Positions 10,468-20,452 of a stretch of DNA of 64,000 nt are shown one piece after another. The notes under the pieces were generated by a model that was not told the DNA's origin, did no database searches, and worked only from the letters and a program-made list of their open reading frames with translations. This stretch comes from Cymodocea nodosa (Eukaryota > Streptophyta > Magnoliopsida > Alismatales > Cymodoceaceae). The first letter of the stretch is position 1, and each line of letters opens with the position of its first letter. A program made the translations under genes and the position numbers. The stretch spans positions 6,902,001 through 6,966,000 of the forward strand of contig CM072343.1 of the NCBI GenBank assembly GCA_036874045.1, read 5' to 3'.

Positions 10468-12736
10468 TTATCGACCCCTCCTAAGTATATCACTTATAGC
10501 ATTACATATTTTATCTCCTAGATGCCTAATATCATTTCTGATGTCGTTAAGCACTACATCTAAGTCAGGAGGTAGCTGGGTTTGTGTTTTGCTTGAACTG
10601 AATAACTTTGTTGTTGTTGTTGTTGTATATGGTTTGTATCAGGTTGTTGTTGTTGTTGTCGTTGAGGTTTATGCATGGCCTGGAATTTTTGCAAATCTTT
10701 GACACTAAATGCTCTCATGCCTTTAGTTTCAGAGGGCCAGTCAGATAAAGTCAATTGGCTTGCAAGGATTCTACATACAGCATCACCATAAAATAACTTT
10801 GAACTCATATGATGTAGTTGAGAAATAAAAACATCAAACTAATTTATTTGAATTCTATTCAGCAGGCCATAAGTTGCATATAAACAGCTTCTGTTGACTT
10901 CCAAATTGTGTCCAACTCTCTGAAATAAATTTGCATGCAATATATTTGCAATAAATCTTGCCTCTGCATTCAGATTTTCCATTAATTTCATTTTAGAATA
11001 TACATCTGGAATTTTTGATAAAGACTGAATGTTCCATTCCAGTTGTCTTATTATGTCAAATCTGTTGGTAACAACAACACCTTCATTCTTTAATCCTAAA
11101 ACTTCAAAAATTAACTCAGGAGACAACATAAACTCCTGTTCATTTATTTGAGTTTTCAAAAAATTTCCACTCTAGACCAGATTGCTATAAAAAGCTGCAA
11201 TAAGCTCTATGTATTGCTTACATTTCGTTCCTATTGGCAAGAATTTAATGAGGCCTTGAAACTCAAACAGATCTCTTATTTCCATCAAATTTCTGAATTT
11301 TATTGGACGAGCATGCAGAATCTAACATGTAATCAGATTATTGTATATCTGCAATGATTCTTCAGATCTAAAATGAATTGCATTACCTTGAATTTTTAAT
11401 ATTGTACACAAAGAAGGTGATACCTGAAGCCGTGATTTAGAGTTTAATTCATCTTCAGGAACCTCTTCTTCAAAATGAATGTCATGTTGTTCCTCTTCCA
11501 AAATATTATCTTGAAGCTGCTCAGGTAAGCTTGATTTTTCAGCTTCAACAGTGTTAGGAACATTGTCAATATGCTCAACATTCATCTGTTCAGTCTCTAT
11601 AGAATGTTTAGAGTACAATTTTTCCACAAATTCTACAGCCGGTGTATCTGTCTGTAATTGTTCATTTTGTTCAATAGATAATTCCATTGATTGATGTTGT
11701 GAATTCTCAAACGTTGCTTCTATAGATTCCATAGAAGGCTGGTTAACTTTTAGCTCTTCTGGAGTCTTAACAATTTCAATATCTACTACTCCAAACAATT
11801 CAGCCTTTGAACTAGTTACTGCTTCAACATTGTCAATTATATTTGCAATAACTTGTTCAATGTCAGGTGCCTGATGCTCTAATTTGTCAATTTCTGCATC
11901 ATCAAGACTTGTACTAATAGAAAAACTTGAGCTCATATTTGACTTGGATTTCTTCTCGAGTTTTCTAGCAAGGGAAAATAAAGTCTCATTATCTTCATCA
12001 GTTTCAGTGTGTTCGGAACTGATGAGTTTATCAGATGCACAAAAAGATACAATGTCTAGACATACATTGTCCTTTGGTAATAAATTTTCATCTGATGTTC
12101 CTTTTTCAATAGACTTTGTTTACTTAGACATAATTTTTCTGACTTTATTTCTTCTATAACATATTTGTTTCTCCTTTTCAAGTATTGCTGTTTTCTTTTC
12201 AAATTGCTCCAAAAAAGTTTTCTACTTTAATTCTTCTAAGGCACTTTCTATTGCAACGGCCTTTCGAAGACTATCAACTTTTGTTTTGTCTATAGCAATA
12301 TCTGATTCTACTTGTTTTGAATATAAAGGAGTAGGGATAGCTGATTCATGCTCTTCCTCAAATGCATGTAGTCTTGTACCGTTTATAGGAGTTTAAGGAG
12401 TTCTATTTGATGAACCTACACCTTTTTCCAAATATTTTGCATACTGTTCCAAAATGCAATCTCAGCACATTTCATTCTATATTCTCTATCAAATTTACTA
12501 CGAATACCCATGTATGTAATATTTACATCAGTATGTTGAAGTTCTTGTCTAACTTCATCTAATATTCCCTGAGGAAAGAAGTAATCTCCATAAAGTTCTG
12601 CTAACCTTTTGTCCACTCGAAATATTTTCTTGAACCAAGTACGTGGAACTTCATCATTCTCTATTTCTTTTCCTTTTGCATCTCTTCTACTTTTACCTTT
12701 TCCTCTGCCACAACCTTTGTAGAACTTGGAGACCAT
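10468..12736 (-). pseudogene. env-like / plant-transposon-type ORF of SIRE-1, broken
   Basis: The N-terminus (from 12736) is basic, MVSKFYKGCGRGKGKSRR, then has WFKKIFRVDKRLAELYGDYFFPQG. Next come a Lys-rich coiled region and a long acidic, Ser/Glu-rich region (11322-11936). A conserved block (10740-11159) has ELIFEVLGLKNEG, NAEARFIANILHANLFQRVGH, YGLLNRIQIN and KLFYGD. The C-terminus has a poly-Gln tract coded by CAA repeats (about 10600-10665) and ends ISDILRR. Stops and frameshifts divide it into about five pieces. Its position between pol and the 3' LTR is that of the env-like ORF of SIRE elements. No signal peptide is visible and the function is unknown. The conserved block is homologous to the Athila-type ORF at 33573-35789. 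Confidence 0.72.
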
Positions 12737-13477
12737 CGTCGTAGGTTTTAACAGCAACAAGCGGGAAAGATTTTCTTGACAAGGTTTACAAATAACCTAA
12801 GTCCCCGTGTAATAAGTGTTTAAATAGGGTTTTTAGGCGTATAACTCAACGTGAAGAGAAGTCGGGTTTAGAAATTAAATAAATATTGAATAAAGTTTAT
12901 TCAATCAAGGTACCCAAAATATTCAAGTATAACTTGTTGAGTTAACCAACCTAACGAGTAAAACGCTGTCTAGAGGTAGTTTTACACGTTACCTTATCTA
13001 ACATAACGTCTAGTTAGTACACTTAAACAAGTTTCGGATGCTTCCAACTGAAACCTTCCGAAAACAACACACATGCTAAACTTAACATTATCTTGAGAAC
13101 ATTGTAAACTATTTGAACATTTTGCCTTTTGAATCTAGAATAGTTTATTTGTCTTTTTAAATTATTTTATCAAGATTTTAAGAGTACATTAATTCAGATT
13201 AACTAAGATTTGTATTCTAAATTATATTAATCTGTTTTTGACATTTTTAATCCTCCCCCTACAAATATACTTCAAATATATTCAATCAAAATACAAAATA
13301 TACTTGTAGTGACAATAGATGTTATGTATAACTATACTTTTACATTTTCTTTTCACAGACTTCTGTTATTCTGACATCATCAAAAATGATTTCCAAAATC
13401 AATTCCTACTGTATATGAATCAAAACACAACTTTGAACTCAATTCGATTAATTCAAGGAGAATAAAAGAATGTATCT
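12737..13477. other. Pol-env spacer of SIRE-1, with start of block X
   Basis: Non-coding. It contains CGTTGAGTTA-related motifs at 12840-13020 and a purine-rich run on the minus strand (GTAGGGGGAGGATTAA, about 13250). After this it aligns with the first 230 bp of block X (57420-57650 in SIRE-4). Copy 1 of Athila is inserted at 13477, splitting block X after gtatct. Confidence 0.75.
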
Positions 13478-14395
13478 TGTTCGTGTTTTCCCAACACTAC
13501 ACTAGAAAAACTTGGATTTGTTACTTCTATTTTTACTTAGTTAATTTATCTTTATGCCTATTCTTTATTTTAGAAGTAAACAAACAACCTTTAATACAAT
13601 TTAGATATTAATTCCAATTTGTACTTTAACTGCAAGAGCACAGTGTCTATTGTATCAGTGTGCAAGTACAAGTCGATCCCACAGGGAATTGCTAACGAAT
13701 TTAAGAAATGTTTGATTGTGAACAATTCAAATTTATATTCAATAAGCACTCTGTTGAGTTATAGTTAACTCAACGGACTAAGTTCGTTGAGTTATGAATA
13801 ACTCAACGGACTATCCTCGTGGACTTAAGTTAACTCCACAAGCCTGTCTCTTCTTTATAATACTGCTAATTACAGAGGAATTCGGCCAACCATTGGGCGA
13901 TTCCATAGATTGTAAATAACATCAATTAAGCTTTTTAATGCTAGTTAACATTGGATTTATCATTATGCAATACTAACATTCAGATGATTCAAACATTAAC
14001 CATTAAAATCTTTAAGTTGTTTTGTACAAACCAATTTCAGTAAACTGTAAAATTAAAACTAACATAAAACAATCATAAAACTGATACAGATAACATTAAT
14101 CATGATACAACACCAACAATACAACACTCAAATACAACATACAAACAAAGACAAATTGTTTTTGGTATTTTTGTTTTGATGTGAGGGCGAAAGGTGAAAT
14201 GTAAAGTAATTTCACTTGATAGTAAATACTCCCGACACTACTTGCAACCCGATTACACCACTGAAAATTGAACCACTTACAATTCTGTCTCCTCTCCCTA
14301 TAGAATCGCGAGTCCAGAATTGCAAGATGATCTCCTCTTCAGCATATAGGCATCAACCCGAAGCCAAGGTTAAAAGCTTTACGATCTCCTGAAAT

Positions 14396-14686
14396 ATGAG
14401 TCGGCGCTTGGTGAAAATGTATTTCCTTCCCGCGACGCGATCACTCCTCATAGTGGTTGTCAGGCACTATGTTTGGCTCGGAATCGACCCGACATCAGGC
14501 AAGTATCCTCACAGACCTCCGATGATTGGTGATTATGGTGGTGATACGATGGTTGGTGTGATACTTCGGAGAATCGCCGATATTGTCTGCAGAAAGCTCG
14601 ATGCTCCTCCTCTATATACACTGGCTGTCCATCGATCACACCTTTTCTTTTTTGTCTTCTTTTCTTTTTTATTTCTTCAGTGGTAA
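14396..14686 (+). CDS. Small ORF antisense to the LTR, recurrent in other copies
   Basis: An ORF of 96 codons on the strand opposite to the element. Its first 50 residues (MSRRLVKM ... LPATRSLL ... GIDPTSGKYPHRPP) reappear in the same antisense place in the LTRs at 27051 and 43699-44040, and with substitutions at 37666. The tails differ completely. It may only reflect conservation of the LTR leader on the sense strand; I do not recognise the protein. Confidence 0.3.
   Translation: MSRRLVKMYFLPATRSLLIVVVRHYVWLGIDPTSGKYPHRPPMIGDYGGDTMVGVILRRIADIVCRKLDAPPLYTLAVHRSHLFFFVFFSFLFLQW
14612..14618 (-). promoter_or_regulatory. TATA box of Athila copy 1 LTR
   Basis: TATATAG on the minus strand within the LTR. 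The same motif is at 43820-43826 in the LTR of element B, while copy 2's 3' LTR lacks it through a small deletion/replacement near 27235. Implies an R-U5 region of about 1.1 kb. Motif-based inference. Confidence 0.5.
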
Positions 14687-15330
14687 CTGCTTCTGCTTGA
14701 ATGGTCGGTTGGATTTCCTTCCTTCAGATCAACGACGATGATTTCTTTCTCCCTACGCGATTGAATTCCTACGTGATACGTACAAACGTGGTTTTTCCTT
14801 TCAACTGTTTGTTCCTGCAACCGCTATAGTGGCATATTAGAAAATATATAGTCTGTGGAGTTACAGATAACTCAACGGACTTCCTTCGTTGATTTAACTA
14901 TAAAACACGTGCAAAAATAACAACTTAAGTTTATAACGCTAACCTAACGCGTTGCCTTAGTGTATTTTCATGTAACTCAACGCGTGTAGTTATACTAACT
15001 TAACGAGTTATAATGTAAGTAAATCTACCAACTCTCAACACGTGTCAACAGCAGTTTAAACATAAAATAACATTCCAGAGAGTTACAGGTATAACTATCC
15101 GATGCTCAGATGCATTTTCGGATACTTAAGAATTTCACAACCTGCAATTTACCGACAGTTCATAAATGTACTAAATTAACATTAATTCCCCAAAATTAAG
15201 CAGATTCATCAATTAAAGCATATAACAGTGCAATTATAACATAATGGCTTAATTCTCATATGATAAGCTAAATATTATGCAATTAACCATCATTTAACCG
15301 TTAATAATATGCACTTTTTCATTCTAAACA

Positions 15331-15345
15331 TTTCCCCCATACCTA
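15331..15345 (-). other. 3' polypurine tract of Athila copy 1
   Basis: GGTATGGGGGAAA on the minus strand directly abutting the LTR start TGTTTAG. It is preceded by a block ending ctagcaaaatttaggta. Confidence 0.85.
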
Positions 15346-15399
15346 AATTTTGCTAGTCCCTTAGCAAACTAAGATTTAATTAATTGGTCTTTCAAAAAG

Positions 15400-16630
15400 T
15401 GCTAGAATTAATTCTCCCCTTTTTGTTTTTTTTTCTTCTATTTAGCATAAACATATATTCTGTATATTTCAGTAATCAACCTGCAAAGATATTTAGAATA
15501 TATGTAAATTACATACAAAGTATATCATCTTTATATAGGTGTTAATTATATTATCGTTTGTTCTTCTTTTCATCATCTGTAATCCTGAATTTTCCAATAA
15601 GTTTTTCCAGAAGAAATTTCAACAACATACAAATTAAAGTACAATCCAATTCAATTTGATTAAGACAAGTAGAATAAAGAATTGTATTTCCATTAAACAA
15701 CTTCAAAAGTCAATTCCAGATTCATATTTCAGCAATTCTAGATAACAGAAAATATACTCGATTCATAAGATATCTGTATTTCACAAAACACTTGTATCTT
15801 TTCAGAATAGTATATGTTTTTTTTTTTTTTGTGTACTTTAAAAGTTAATTTGACAAGCTTGAATCATGCAAGAGCTTTCTAATGTACCCATGTAACGAGC
15901 TTTCAGTCAACAATCCCAGATCTGATCAAGATCTTAGGTTGCCAGATTTTCAGAGTCCTTTTTCAGGTCAACAATCCTTACATACCTATCTGCTCAAGTA
16001 CAAAAGGCTCGTGATCAAACAAGTCAATAAACTCTCAAGGTTTTTTTTTTTTTTTTCTAAAAATAAATGCACACACAAAACAAAACATTAATCACATACT
16101 GTATATGCACGTATTTCATTAATACAGATGTAGTAAAACACCAATCTCATATAATCCTACTTCTATCATTTACTAAAGATATGAATCCAAAACAATAAGT
16201 TCATACTTTATCTGTAGTTTAATAAGATCTACACATAAATCATTCTACAAGTTCAATCACTCAAAGTAAATGTATCTTTCATCATATGTGTTTCATTTAA
16301 TCTAGAATTCACATCTCAGCTCCTTCAGGACTTCAGATAATTTTCTGATTAAGCATTAATTATTCTGATTTCATTTTAAAATCGTGAAACTGTTAAACTC
16401 ATGAAATTCAGAAAAATCATAAGATACTATATCTAGATTTATATAAATAATAAATTTTATAGCATCTTCTATAGCCTTCTAAATATAACATTCAAGCAGT
16501 TTATAAAAATTTTACAGTCTCAATTATCGGATAGTTACAGCAAGTTCATAAAAATTTCAATTTCCTCAAAACTTTGCAGTACCATTTTAATTCCTTTAAT
16601 TAACAAACTTACATGGCTGTTACTTTAATT
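15400..16630. repeat. Block X (shared non-coding block), Athila copy 1
   Basis: Non-coding block between two purine tracts. It aligns with 28200-29398 (Athila copy 2) and, collinearly over about 1 kb, with 57420-58490 of SIRE-4 and 42266-42784 (reversed) of SIRE-2. The most conserved part, 15860-16045, has the repeated phrase gtcaacaatcc twice. An antisense ORF of 69 codons (15882-16091) lies over this core. A (T)n run occurs at 15816 and 16040. Confidence 0.8.
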
Positions 16631-16631
16631 A

Positions 16632-16672
16632 CCTCCCCCCCATACCAACATTTTGCATTGTCCTCAATATAA
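16632..16672 (-). other. Second, internal polypurine-tract-like site
   Basis: On the minus strand: GAGGACAATGCAAAATG, then GGTATGGGGGGGAGG. The phrase gaggacaatgcaaaatgt followed by a G-rich run is the sequence normally found right before the 3' LTR in Athila elements. Here it lies about 1.3 kb upstream of the LTR. Copy 2 has it at 29399-29440, with the G run interrupted. Confidence 0.7.
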
Positions 16673-17043
16673 AAGATTTGACAATAAGTACAGTAATTGT
16701 AGCAGGCATGAATAAAGTTCTGTTTGATTTAAAATTCAGGATAAGTAATTGGTTACATACCTTGTTCCATTTGTATCTCTTTCTGCATATTCCGATTTTT
16801 TATTCTGAAAAACTTTTCATTCCTAGATAAACACAGAATATAAAACAAAATAACATTTAATAGGTATTAATAAATCAGTGTCTTGTGTGGAACCCAGGCT
16901 TCTATGCCTTTGGTGGCTCACAAGCAAGCCAGTTGGTTTCCTAGAACAGATACCAACAAACTGGATTGATATTTTGTTTTGTCTGTTTTTTTTTTTTTTT
17001 TTCTAAAAATAAATGCAGAATACACAACATTAAACACACAAAA
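16673..17043. other. Spacer downstream of the F-box gene
   Basis: Non-coding. Contains a short block conserved with copy 2 around 16885-16960 (ctatgcctttggtggctcac, then aagccagttggtttcc) and a T-rich run at 16987-17002. No ORF or motif cluster was seen here, whereas copy 2 has a motif cluster at 29488-29545. Confidence 0.6.
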
Positions 17044-18189
17044 TCACAGCTTAAGAACATGATTGAAAGTAGAAACAAATGGAATAAATGTATCAGTCCA
17101 AGCAAACTTTTTAGGCATAATTCTTCTTGCTATTAATTCTGTTTTAATGCAGTTCTTCGTCCTTTTTAATTTGTAAACATGCAATATATTATAAATTCCA
17201 AATACGAGTATATTACCATTAATGATATGTAATACAGAAAGGGATCCTTTTTGGTTCCAAGGTAATGTAGCAGTTTCTATTTCTACATCTATTTCAATAT
17301 ACTCCTCTTCCCACTTCCATTCATTCATGTCTTCCATAATCCATATTTGAAATTTCATTAGTTCATCCCACCATCTTATCAAACATAAAGTAGGATCATC
17401 TTTTTCATTATACCACATTCCTATGTGAATTTTATTAAATTATTCAGACGGTGGTTTAGCTATTTCACTCGGTATAGGTAAAATTTCTGTATAATCATCA
17501 TAACTGTCTATGCTCACTATGTATAAATTAGATCTATATGCTATTGATATCTCCGTGACTAAATAAATTTAACCATCAAGTATGACATGTGTTTGGTTAA
17601 TTAATGATTTCTGCCCTAGATATATTATAATGTTTTCATTCCAAGATCTGTTCAGAAAATTATACACACTTAAGCGTAAATCTTCACCCCAATTTCCTGT
17701 AGGTCTCCAATAATATAATTTTTCAGGAATTGCAGAATTTTTATCAGAAAATATTAAAGCTGACCAACAATTTTCAGTTGGTGCTTCAAATATATTAGGT
17801 CTTCCTATATTACATTCTTCTCCTATTATAGGATTTCTTATCAAAATCTCAGGTAATGATAAACTTGCATACATTGGTCTCGTCTTGTATATGATTAATC
17901 CTTCATCTATCCCCATAATATGACTCATTCCTTCTAATGCATTGGGTGGAATTCCAGTAGTTTCTTCCATAGCTAGATATTCATGGGTATTTGAACTACG
18001 ATTAAATAACCTCCATATGAATCCATCTCTAATCTTAGTCATTTTTGCAGCTTGTAGTCCTTGAAAATATTTTTCTTCAATACAGTCTTTAATTTCCTTT
18101 GATACACAACACATCCTGCACAGATCTTTAGCTGACAAGTTACTTAGTATTTCCCTTTGTGCATCCAACGGTAATTGCATTAATTCCAT
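17044..18189 (-). pseudogene. F-box protein gene carried by the retrotransposon (copy 1)
   Basis: A reading frame of 382 codons including the stop, in one frame throughout, with two in-frame stops near 17570 and 17437. Residues 5-45 form an F-box (LPLDAQREILSNLSAKDLCR followed by CCVSKEIKDCI). The remainder is Trp/Tyr-rich (KLYYWRPTGNW, SVYNFLNRSW, GMWYNEKDDPTLCLIRWWDE) and resembles an F-box-associated domain. F-box proteins are substrate receptors of SCF ubiquitin ligases. It starts 195 bp after the gag stop on the same strand, inside the element, with a palindromic motif cluster in the gap. It is intronless. A second diverged copy is at 29909-31048. Target unknown; that it is captured cargo is inferred from its position in both copies. 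Confidence 0.82.
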
Positions 18190-18383
18190 TTGTCGATACT
18201 ATAAAATAAAAACAAAAATTTAGCAGAGACAAAAATTAACATAACTACTGCACACCCTCGTGGAGTTAAGGCATAACTCAACGGACTAAGTTCTTTAGTT
18301 AAAAATTAACTCTATGATACTATTAACTTAAAATAAAAATAAAAACATATATACATACAGATAGTTGCTTCAGATATGCTGCT
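18190..18383. other. gag/F-box spacer with motif cluster
   Basis: A 194-bp gap. At 18250-18312 it holds ctcgtggagttaaggc, ATAACTCAACGGACTAAGTT and a partial return copy. The matching gap of copy 2 (31049-31259) has the same cluster at 31115-31182. A promoter role for the F-box gene is possible but unproven. Confidence 0.65.
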
Positions 18384-19727
18384 TCATTCAGCTGCCCTCC
18401 CAGAAGAGGTATCAATTTCATTAACCGTTCTATTGACAGGATTAGGTATAGCTTATATTGGCAATCCTCCAATAGGTCTAACTTCCATTGGTTCCTTCTG
18501 TCTAAGTGGTATATTTCTATTCTGATTTTGATTTACAGCATTTCCAAATATAAATTCTAGACGATTGTTTACTTGTTGGATTATCTTTTCTAATTTCTCT
18601 ATTCTAGCTCTTTGTTCAATTAATACTTCATAACTTATGTTCTTCTCATTTATATTTTCTCCTCCCTGGAAATTGTTGTTTCTCCAAGATAAATTCGGGT
18701 GATTTCTCCAATTAGGATTATAAGAATTTCCTAAGTTATCTCTCTGGTTTCTAGCATAAATAATATCTAAGTCATTTATGTTTGTATTCTTTTCTGCTAG
18801 CTTTTGATTTAATGATAACTCTTCTATTTTCTTTGTTAATTCATTTAATTTCACCTCAAGCATAGTATTGGAATCTATTTCATGCATTCCTCTTGGAAAT
18901 AATCTTTTATCTGCAATAGCTTCAGCCGAATTTTCCCACTGTGTAGTTCTTTTTGCAAAATTTTCTAAATATGTCTATGCTTCTTTACTACATAATTTTA
19001 AAAATCCATTTTGACAAGTAGATTCTAATAAAGATTTCGTTGAAACATCTATGCCTTCATAAATTATGCCTATTAATTGTGCTTTACTCATTGCATGATG
19101 TGGACATTGAGTCAGTAAATCTTTAAATCTTTCAAAATATTTCCAAAATGATTCACCCTGTTTTTGGCTACACATTAATATTTCTTTCTTCTTTTTAATC
19201 GTTTGATGTGTTGGATAGTATTTTTCCAGAAAAACAAAGCAAAATTCAGTCCATGTAGAAATTGAATCAGGCGACAGAGTATATAACCATCTCTTAGCTG
19301 TATCTTTTAAAGCAAAAGGGATATATCTAAGTTTAATAGCATCTATACTCATGTTCGGCATTCTCATCATTTGACAAACTTCGTTAAATTCTCTAGGGAA
19401 ATAATAGGCATCCTCTCTTTCTAATCCATGAAAATGTGGCAATTGACTAATATAATTAGATTTCAGTTCAAACCTATCTCCCTCAAAGTTTGGCAATCGA
19501 ATACATGAAGGTTCATTAATTAATTCAGGATACAGAATCTCTCCTAATGGTTTTTCTACTGGAGCAGCCATCTCTACGTTCTCTTTTAAAGAAAGGTTAG
19601 CTACACCCCAAAGAATTTCGTTAAAATTTAGTTCAGAAAATTTTTCAGTACCCCTCTACAATGAAAATTCCTGGATAGGTGTTCTTACTAATCGTTTAGT
19701 GCTTAGAGAACGAGTCCATGTGCTCAT
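18384..19727 (-). pseudogene. gag: Athila gag (capsid) gene, copy 1
   Basis: One frame of 448 codons with a few in-frame stops (around 19661, 18975 and 18453). The capsid domain (residues about 75-235) shows LPHFHGLEREDAYYF, ALKDTAKRWLYTLSPDSIS, EKYYPTHQT and GESFWKYFERFKDLLTQCPH, the usual Athila gag signature. Downstream come NPNWRNHPNLSWRNN, a typical Athila gag C-terminal phrase, and a coiled coil (LIEQRARIEKLEKIIQQVNN). The start at 19727 (MSTWTRSL) was chosen because the alignment with copy 2 extends to it. The next gene is the F-box gene, not protease as in standard Athila. Confidence 0.88.
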
Positions 19728-19959
19728 AAATAAATAACAGAAGATTAATTACATACCAGTCTGAAGCTTTCCATTCTATAAATATTTGTTGTCGGATGAA
19801 GGTTGAATCAACTGCTTCTCCTTCCAGTTCCTCCAACGCTTTCTCCTTTCTCTTAAAAGTGCTGGTAACTCGTAAATGACATTCTGTTTCATATATATAC
19901 TGTGCATTCATAAAGTGAATAAATCTCGTTGCAAGAACGTGTCTTTGGGGATGTGTTGT

Positions 19960-20452
19960 AGTCCTTAACAAGGATGGACACAACTGACGCCTTGTACCAT
20001 AGTTTCAACATTTTGTGAAGTGTTGAGGACATAATGAGGTACCTGTGCAGCTAGGGTCTTCCCAAAAGGAGGTTGAAGTTCACTTGAATGTTAAGGACGA
20101 CGAACATGACCTCAAACTCCAACTCCCCGATGGAAAATGGGAGTCGGAGGGAACCCATGGGAGAATGATGGGTGCCATCAAAGGATAACATCCCTCGCAT
20201 TGCTGGCTAGAAGTCTTTGGCTGTGAAGCCTAACTTCTGTGTTGTTCTAAGCGAATAGACATTAACATCGGTGCCATCTTCCACCATGGCAAGAGGCACC
20301 TTGAAATCACCATGTTGCATAGTAATATGCAAGGGCAAGGTATGACCAACACTTGCTGGAGAGATGTCCTCCTTTGAGAAGGAGATAGTGCCAAGTAAGC
20401 CTACTGTGGCCACTATGTTCTCCAATGTAGTCGGAGGGACATCATTGGACAC
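19960..20452 (-). pseudogene. Tat/Ogre-type retroviral-like aspartic protease, broken
   Basis: Readable part: LPLHITMQHGDFKVPLAMVE, then DGTDVNVYSLRTTQKLGF, matching the protease of Tat/Ogre elements. Downstream (20020-20120) is VLNIQVNFNLLLGRP, the conserved C-terminal loop, with a stop where the family has Trp. In alignment with the family's VDGGAALNV pattern the catalytic Asp position reads Glu, so it looks inactive. Alignment of this residue is by eye. Confidence 0.65.

Larger units (their letters stand above)
8376..13477 (-). mobile_element. SIRE-type Ty1-copia retrotransposon 1, 3' part
   Basis: Minus-strand element inserted in the LTR of element A. Visible are the 3' LTR, the PPT, the env-like ORF and a stretch of the pol-env spacer. 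It is then interrupted at 13477 by Athila copy 1, and its pol and 5' LTR are not identifiable in the window. The left insertion flank is tataa (8371-8375). The right duplicate is not visible. Confidence 0.82.
13478..15330 (-). repeat. 3' LTR of Athila copy 1
   Basis: Complete LTR of 1853 bp: on the minus strand it starts TGTTTAGAATGAAAAAGTGC at 15330 and ends at 13478. Motif clusters of the CGTTGAGTTA type lie at 13745-13845 and 14855-15005. It aligns with the LTRs of copy 2 and, reversed, of element B. Confidence 0.9.
13478..19955 (-). mobile_element. Athila-type copy 1 carrying gag and an F-box gene, partial
   Basis: Minus-strand order is gag, F-box gene, internal PPT, block X, 3' PPT and 3' LTR. 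There is no pol sequence. Its 3' LTR end abuts SIRE-1 at 13477 with flank tatct (13473-13477). Upstream of gag it is cut at about 19955 by the Tat/Ogre-type fragment, so its 5' half is unknown. It is collinear with copy 2 from 26140 to about 32822, which shows that the gag/F-box arrangement is a family trait and not one accident. Confidence 0.85.

Noticed and set aside
10442-10702. Plus-strand Val-rich ORF
   Set aside because: Antisense of the poly-Gln tract of the SIRE-1 env-like ORF.
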